Below, piece by piece: positions 59,845 to 64,000 of a stretch of DNA of 64,000 nucleotides. Both the position numbers and the translations under genes were made by a program. This DNA comes from Streptomyces sp. f51 (GTDB taxonomy: Bacteria; Actinomycetota; Actinomycetes; Streptomycetales; Streptomycetaceae). A model generated the notes under the pieces. It searched no databases, was not told where the DNA came from, and saw only the letters and a list, made by a program, of their open reading frames with translations. The DNA lies in NCBI RefSeq assembly GCF_037940415.1, contig NZ_CP149798.1, positions 2,476,501 through 2,540,500 on the forward strand, given 5' to 3'. Numbering within the stretch: position 1 is the stretch's first letter; each line of letters begins with the position of its first letter.

Positions 59845-60147
59845 GTGCTTTCCCTTCTCTGCGGTCATGCCCCTTTGTCGGCCGAAACCGAGCGAGCGCT
59901 ACTTGGGCGGCTCGCATCATGACCTGCCGGGCTGTGAACGAGCCACGGACCGCCGAAGAAACTGCGGAACCCGCACTCGTCGGGAATTCACCCGAATCGC
60001 CCCGCCCGAAATCGACACGGGAGCTTCACAACAGGAGAAACGCTCCCCCCGAAGAAGAAGCGTTTCGCCCGGCACGAGAATGTCAACACGGCTGTGTCAA
60101 CACGGCGGAGATGGAATTCATATATATGACGAGCACCCGCACAGGGA
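59845..60147. other. chaplin leader with two direct repeats
   Basis: This intergenic stretch holds the presumed promoter of the chaplin at 59611. It contains a 12-bp direct repeat TGTCAACACGGC at 60081-60092 and 60095-60106, spaced 14 bp start to start, followed by an AT-rich TATATATGA. No gene is supported. Confidence 0.55.
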
Positions 60148-60184
60148 CCCGGGCCGCACGTCCGAACACGGCGTGCGGCCCGGG
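60148..60184 (-). terminator. terminator of the first rodlin gene
   Basis: A perfect 13-bp stem (CCCGGGCCGCACG/CGTGCGGCCCGGG) with an 11-base loop lies 14 bp past the rodlin stop on the minus strand. Confidence 0.8.
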
Positions 60185-60198
60185 CCCCGGGACGAAGG

Positions 60199-60612
60199 TC
60201 AGCCGCCGACGGCGCCGTTGCCTGAGAGGACCGGGATGTTGTCCACGACGTGCGAGAGCGGCTCGTCGCCCTTGGCCTGCGTGGAGTTCTCGGCGCACTG
60301 CTGGTTCTGCGGAGCGGACAGGACCGGGACGTCCTGGGCGCCGACCTGCGCCAGCAGGCCGAGCACGTTCTGGGCGTTGACCTTGGCCGGCAGACCGACG
60401 CAGAGCTTGTTCAGGGAACCCTGGGCGAGCGAGAGCTGGGGGCTCATGTCGCCCTTGGTCAGGGCGTTGCCGTACGACTGCTCGGCGCCGTTGCCGTTCA
60501 CCGTGGTGAGGCCGTTGTCGTTGCCGATGGCCAGCGCCTGCGGGGCGAGCGCCGCCGAGGCACCGACGACGGATGCCGCGACCGCTGCCACTGCCATTGC
60601 CTTCTTGAACAT
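60199..60612 (-). CDS. rodlin
   Basis: The 137-residue secreted protein has a signal peptide ([20 protein letters not shown], cut near ALA-IGND) and a rodlin mature domain. The signatures are [40 protein letters not shown] and [20 protein letters not shown]. Rodlins assemble chaplin fibrils into the paired rodlets on aerial hyphae. It is divergent from two further rodlin genes and differs from them most in the middle and at the C-terminus. Confidence 0.96.
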   Translation of the reverse strand: MFKKAMAVAAVAASVVGASAALAPQALAIGNDNGLTTVNGNGAEQSYGNALTKGDMSPQLSLAQGSLNKLCVGLPAKVNAQNVLGLLAQVGAQDVPVLSAPQNQQCAENSTQAKGDEPLSHVVDNIPVLSGNGAVGG

Positions 60613-60862
60613 TTCTCCGGGTTCCTTTTCTGCGGGTGATGCGTATTCCTGCCGTCACCTCAACCGCGACCGGCGGGATTGGTTGCACGTCGTCACCCGA
60701 ACGGATCGCGGAACCCTCCAGAATTCACCTACCTATGGCCTGAGGATTTACCCGCCACGCCGCCCACATGGGCCATTGGGGTGAATCGCAGCAACCATGC
60801 GACCCGGGGTCAGTTGTCCAGGTCGCTCCGGTGGACGGGGTTACTCCAGAAGGGATCAGCTA
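60613..60862. promoter_or_regulatory. divergent promoter region between rodlin genes
   Basis: The 250-bp gap between divergent rodlin genes must hold both promoters. It includes AGAAGGGA just before GTG 60863. No specific sigma consensus is recognised. Confidence 0.5.
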
Positions 60863-61273
60863 GTGATCAAGAAGGTTATGGCCGCTGCGGCTCTCGCCGC
60901 TTCCGTCGTCGGAGCCTCGGCTGCGGCCGCGCCCCAGGCGCTGGCCATCGGCAACGACGGGGGTCTCACCACCGCGAACGGGAACGCCGCCTCGCAGATC
61001 TACGGCAACCAGGCCACGTACGGCAACATGAGCCCGCAGATGGCCCTGATCCAGGGCTCGCTGAACAAGCCCTGCATCGGCCTGCCGGCCAAGCTCAACG
61101 CCCAGAACGTGCTGGGCGCCGCGCAGATCGGTCTTCAGGACGTGCCGATCCTGTCCGCGCCGCAGAACCAGCAGTGCACCGAGAACTCCACCCAGGCCAA
61201 GGGCGACGAGCCGCTCTCGCACATCCTGGACAACATCCCGGTCCTCTCGGGCAACGGCGCCACCCGCAGCTGA
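60863..61273 (+). CDS. rodlin
   Basis: This 136-residue secreted rodlin has a signal peptide ([20 protein letters not shown], cut near ALA-IGND). Its mature part shows NMSPQMALIQGSLNKPCIGL and the shared C-terminal half. GTG 60863 has AGAAGGGA eight bases upstream and matches the family N-terminus; the frame is open from 60797. Its 3' half is identical in DNA to the next rodlin gene. Confidence 0.96.
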   Translation: MIKKVMAAAALAASVVGASAAAAPQALAIGNDGGLTTANGNAASQIYGNQATYGNMSPQMALIQGSLNKPCIGLPAKLNAQNVLGAAQIGLQDVPILSAPQNQQCTENSTQAKGDEPLSHILDNIPVLSGNGATRS

Positions 61274-61281
61274 TCACCTCC
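61121..61281. repeat. 161-bp segment identical to 61731-61891 (rodlin 3' halves)
   Basis: By direct comparison, positions 61121-61281 match 61731-61891 without a difference (offset 610). The match covers the C-terminal 51 codons, the stop and eight bases beyond. The 5' halves of the two genes are clearly diverged. Confidence 0.95.
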
Positions 61282-61475
61282 GCCGGGCGCGGCGGACCAC
61301 CGGCTCGTCCGGCGGTCCGCCGCCGCTGCCACCTCCTCGACGGCGGCGGTGGCGAGCGCCGGCCCGGGCAGCTCCCGGGCCATTCGGGGGACACCCCGCA
61401 ACCACACCTTCCGCAGCACTGTTGATCATGGCGCGACTCCACTCGGAGTCCGCTCTTCGAAAGGGCAATACCAAA

Positions 61476-61883
61476 ATGAAGAAGCTCTGGGCGACCGCCG
61501 CCATCGCCGCTTCCCTCGTCGGCGCCGCTGCCGCCGCCGCGCCCCAGGCGCTGGCCATCGGCAACGACGACGGTGTCACCACCGTCAACGGCAACGGAGC
61601 CGTCCAGAAGTACGGCAACCAGGCCACGTTCGGTGACATGAGCCCCCAGCTCTCGCTGGTCCAGGGCTCGCTGAACAAGCCCTGTGTCGGTCTGCCGGCC
61701 AAGCTCAACCTCCAGAACGTGGCGGGCCTGGCGCAGATCGGTCTTCAGGACGTGCCGATCCTGTCCGCGCCGCAGAACCAGCAGTGCACCGAGAACTCCA
61801 CCCAGGCCAAGGGCGACGAGCCGCTCTCGCACATCCTGGACAACATCCCGGTCCTCTCGGGCAACGGCGCCACCCGCAGCTGA
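61476..61883 (+). CDS. rodlin
   Basis: The 135-residue secreted rodlin has a signal peptide (MKKLWATAAIAASLVGAAAA, cut near ALA-IGND). The mature domain shows [20 protein letters not shown] and a C-terminal half identical to that of the upstream rodlin. AAAGGG lies about 11 bases before ATG 61476. It ends at a strong terminator. Confidence 0.96.
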   Translation: MKKLWATAAIAASLVGAAAAAAPQALAIGNDDGVTTVNGNGAVQKYGNQATFGDMSPQLSLVQGSLNKPCVGLPAKLNLQNVAGLAQIGLQDVPILSAPQNQQCTENSTQAKGDEPLSHILDNIPVLSGNGATRS

Positions 61884-61897
61884 TCACCTCCCCCCGC

Positions 61898-61939
61898 ACG
61901 GGAAAGCGGGCCGCTCCTCGGAGCGGCCCGCTTTTCCGT
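61898..61939. terminator. strong terminator between rodlin and VWA lipoprotein genes
   Basis: A 20-bp stem with one G-T pair (ACGGGAAAGCGGGCCGCTCC / GGAGCGGCCCGCTTTTCCGT) and a 2-base loop separates convergent genes; the right arm supplies a TTTT on the plus strand. Confidence 0.88.
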
Positions 61940-61954
61940 GCCTCCCGCTGGAGT

Positions 61955-63568
61955 TCAGCGGACCGCGCAGTCCCCGGTGCAGATGTCCAGGTCGCGGGCC
62001 TGTCCGATCGCGGTGGCGAGCGCCGAGACGTCCTTGTCCTCGGTCACGTTCGCCAAGGAGCGTGCCCGTGAGGCGAGTTCGCCGAGGGTCGGGACGCCGG
62101 GCAGCGGACGGCGGCGGGAGTCGCCGGAGCGCAGGGCGTCGGCGAAGTAGGCGGCCACGGCGGTGACCTGGAAGGAGTTCGGCGAACTCCAGACGCCGTC
62201 GCGCAGGTCGCCGGTCTCCAGGCTGCCGGTCTCCTCGTGCGGGGCGCGGGAGTCGGGGTCGAGCCAGCGGACGGTCGCGGTGGCCAGGTGCCCGGAGGCG
62301 CCGGGGCGGGTGCGGACGGCGTACAGGGCGGTGACCGTGTGTCCGGGGCCGACCTCGCCGCCGTCCACCTTGTCGTCGCGGAAGTCCTGGTCGGCGACCC
62401 TCCGGTCGTCGTAGCCGATGAGCCGGAACTCTTCGACCGTCCCGGGGTCGAAGGCGACCTGCGCCTTGGCGTCGCGCGCGGTGAGGTCGATGTTCTGCGG
62501 GAGCTGGTCGCAGAAGACGGTGAAGGCCTCGTCGCGGTCCGAGACGTAGGTCGTGTGGCCGTCGCCCTTGTCTGCGAGGCGTTCCATGAGGGCGTCGCCG
62601 TAGTCGCTGCCGACTCCGACGCCGAAGAGGGTGATGCCGTGCTCGCGGCGGGCGGAGGAGATCCGTTCCAGAATGGTGTCGGCGTCCGTGTCGCCGGTGT
62701 TGGCGAGGCCGTCGGAGATGAGGACGACGCGGTTGGTGGCTCCCTCGCGCAGCCCGTGGACGGCGGTCGCGTACCCGGTCCGCACGCCCGCGCCGAGGTT
62801 GGTCGAGTCGGTCGGCTCCAGGCCGTCGATCGCCCGGTGGACGCGGGCGCGGTGGCCGCCGAGGCGGGTCATCGGCAGGACGGTCTCGGCCTCGTCGCTG
62901 AAGGTGACCAGGGCGACGGAGTCGTCGTCGCGCAGCCGGTCGGTCATGACGTCGAGGGACTCCCGGGCCAGGTCGAGGCGGCCCGGCTCCGCCATGGAGC
63001 CCGAGATGTCGATGACGAAAGTGAGGGCGGCGGGCGGGCGTTCGCGCTCGCTGTCGGCCGGGCGGGTGGCGAGCCCGACCCGGACGAGGGACCAGCGTCC
63101 GTCGTCCGTGCGGGCTCCGTCGACGGACACCGAGAAGCCGTTGCCGTCGGGCCGCTGGTAGTCCTGGCGGAAGCCGTTGACGAATTCCTCGGGGCGGATC
63201 GTCGCGGGGTCGGGGACCCTGCCCTCCGCGAGGGTGCGCCGGGCGTAGCCGTACGACGCGGTGTCGACGTCGAGGGCGAAGGTGGAGAGGTTCCCGGACG
63301 ACGGCGTGGCTTCGGGGGCGCCCGACGGATCGGCCCGGTCCGCGCCGCCCGTCGGCCGGGCGGGGGCCGGCAGCGGAAGGTTGCGGCCGCCGGACTTGTC
63401 GCCGTCCGAGGAGTTGCTGCCGCCTCCCGCGCCGCATCCGGTGAGCAGCAGTGCGCCCGCGACCGGGAGGGCGAGCAGCGCGGCGGCGGCCCTCCGGCGG
63501 GCGGCCGTCCGCGCGCCGCCGCGTGGGCGGTCCCCGCCGACCGCCTTCCGTATGTGCTTGATCCCCAT
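61955..63568 (-). CDS. von Willebrand factor A domain lipoprotein
   Basis: The 537-residue lipoprotein has a signal ending in the lipobox LLTGC. A Ser/Gly-rich linker follows, then an N-terminal VWA-associated domain (FALDVDTASYGYARRTLAEG, with VNGFRQDYQRP). The VWA domain has MIDAS VIDISGSM and VLISDGLANTGDTDAD. A C-terminal beta domain ends in CTGDCAVR. This is the YfbK-like architecture. ATG 63568 starts the signal. Role unknown, probably an extracellular assembly or binding factor. Confidence 0.92.
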   Translation of the reverse strand: MGIKHIRKAVGGDRPRGGARTAARRRAAAALLALPVAGALLLTGCGAGGGSNSSDGDKSGGRNLPLPAPARPTGGADRADPSGAPEATPSSGNLSTFALDVDTASYGYARRTLAEGRVPDPATIRPEEFVNGFRQDYQRPDGNGFSVSVDGARTDDGRWSLVRVGLATRPADSERERPPAALTFVIDISGSMAEPGRLDLARESLDVMTDRLRDDDSVALVTFSDEAETVLPMTRLGGHRARVHRAIDGLEPTDSTNLGAGVRTGYATAVHGLREGATNRVVLISDGLANTGDTDADTILERISSARREHGITLFGVGVGSDYGDALMERLADKGDGHTTYVSDRDEAFTVFCDQLPQNIDLTARDAKAQVAFDPGTVEEFRLIGYDDRRVADQDFRDDKVDGGEVGPGHTVTALYAVRTRPGASGHLATATVRWLDPDSRAPHEETGSLETGDLRDGVWSSPNSFQVTAVAAYFADALRSGDSRRRPLPGVPTLGELASRARSLANVTEDKDVSALATAIGQARDLDICTGDCAVR

Positions 63569-63721
63569 GTGTACCCCCTCGGCGTACGGCCCTTGTGTGG
63601 GCCGACCTGTGTGACTGTGACGGCCGAGGGGGCCGTGATGTGCGCTCGGATGCGTTGCGGAAGGATTGCGAAGCGGCCACGGTGAGGGGCCGCCGAGACC
63701 GGTGGGTGATCTTCCGGATTC

Positions 63722-64000
63722 CTACGAGACGATGTCCTTGTGCCGGAAGCCGCGGAAGGCCAGGGCGAACAGGACGAGCGCGTACGTCACCGAGATCGCG
63801 GCGCCCTGGATCATCCCGCCCCACTCCGGTGTCGGCTGGATGACGTCGGCCCAGGCGAACTGCCAGTGGGCGGGCAGGAAGTCGCGCCAGTGGCCGAGGG
63901 CGGTGACGGCGTCCAGGACGTTGCCCACGATGGTCAGGCCGACCGCGCCGCCGACGGCGCCGAGCGGGGCGTCCGTCTTCGTCGAGAGCCAGAACGCGAG
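63722..64000 (-). CDS. ABC-2 type transporter permease, C-terminal part (cut by window edge)
   Basis: The minus-strand frame is open from the window end to TAG at 63722, giving 92 residues. They include the hydrophobic [20 protein letters not shown], then FLPAHWQFAWADVI, and a final helix (ISVTYALVLFALAFRGFRHK) ending in DIVS. This is the typical C-terminus of ABC-2 family permeases (last helix, then FxxKDI). The GTG at 63928 is internal. It would be exported with an ATPase encoded upstream, outside the window. Confidence 0.8.
   Translation of the reverse strand, partial: LAFWLSTKTDAPLGAVGGAVGLTIVGNVLDAVTALGHWRDFLPAHWQFAWADVIQPTPEWGGMIQGAAISVTYALVLFALAFRGFRHKDIVS

Overview
The window is about 64 kb of very GC-rich actinobacterial DNA, almost certainly from a Streptomyces chromosome. 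The evidence is the GC-biased third codon positions, many GTG starts and ATGA/GTGA gene overlaps, a rare TTA leucine codon, and above all a surface-development locus of chaplins, rodlins, melanin tyrosinase (melC1/melC2) and ssbB. Apart from the tRNA-flanking integrase scar, the sequence looks like ordinary chromosome, and no intact insertion sequence, prophage or CRISPR array is present.

Layout. (1) 1-3027: the 3' part of a sugar-uptake operon with an ABC permease (cut by the window edge), a GH4 phospho-glycosidase and a BadF/NAG-type kinase. (2) 3312-14531: a signalling operon built on the mycobacterial GlnX-GlnH-PknG theme. It has a four-TM sensor, an amino-acid-binding protein, a coiled-coil protein with a TTA codon, a PknG kinase with a triplicated zinc ribbon, a PP2C phosphatase, a VWA protein and an FHA protein. 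(3) 14619-19066: a methyltransferase, truncated haemoglobin, a conserved hypothetical, a hotdog thioesterase and ettA. (4) 19498-27197: an accessory-looking stretch with two small orphans, an SPFH protein, a DUF1876-type protein, a TerD protein fused to a putative PD-(D/E)XK nuclease, and an ECF sigma factor with its membrane partner. (5) 27326-27748: the C-terminal remnant of a tyrosine integrase beside tRNA-Arg(TCT). (6) 28020-32744: two dynamin-like GTPases and ssbB. (7) 33003-36022: a sortase-anchored thioester-domain surface protein, then YcnI and a Met/His-rich membrane protein.

(8) 36151-61883: the surface-development locus. A D-2-hydroxyacid dehydrogenase precedes chpG, melC2 and melC1. 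A VKOR disulfide enzyme, two short chaplins, a small secreted protein and a secreted DUF3344-like protein follow. Next is a compact exopolysaccharide operon (glycosyltransferase, priming sugar transferase, O-antigen-ligase-like polymerase, MurJ/Wzx-like flippase, deacetylase, second glycosyltransferase, Wzz-like protein, CelD/GNAT-type protein). A secreted GH26-like hydrolase, an ATP-grasp/flavoprotein pair, a long sortase-anchored chaplin, another short chaplin and three rodlins complete the locus. (9) 61955-64000: a VWA lipoprotein and the C-terminus of an ABC-2 permease cut by the window edge.

The most interesting themes are a putative exopolysaccharide assembly line embedded in the chaplin/rodlin/melanin locus, with its own disulfide catalyst and copper-protein neighbours; the zinc-ribbon expansion in PknG within an enlarged kinase/phosphatase/FHA operon; and the TerD-nuclease fusion. 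Gene order from ssbB through chpG-melC2-melC1 to the long chaplin and rodlins matches what is known for Streptomyces coelicolor. Functions for the polysaccharide cluster are inferred from domain families and gene order.
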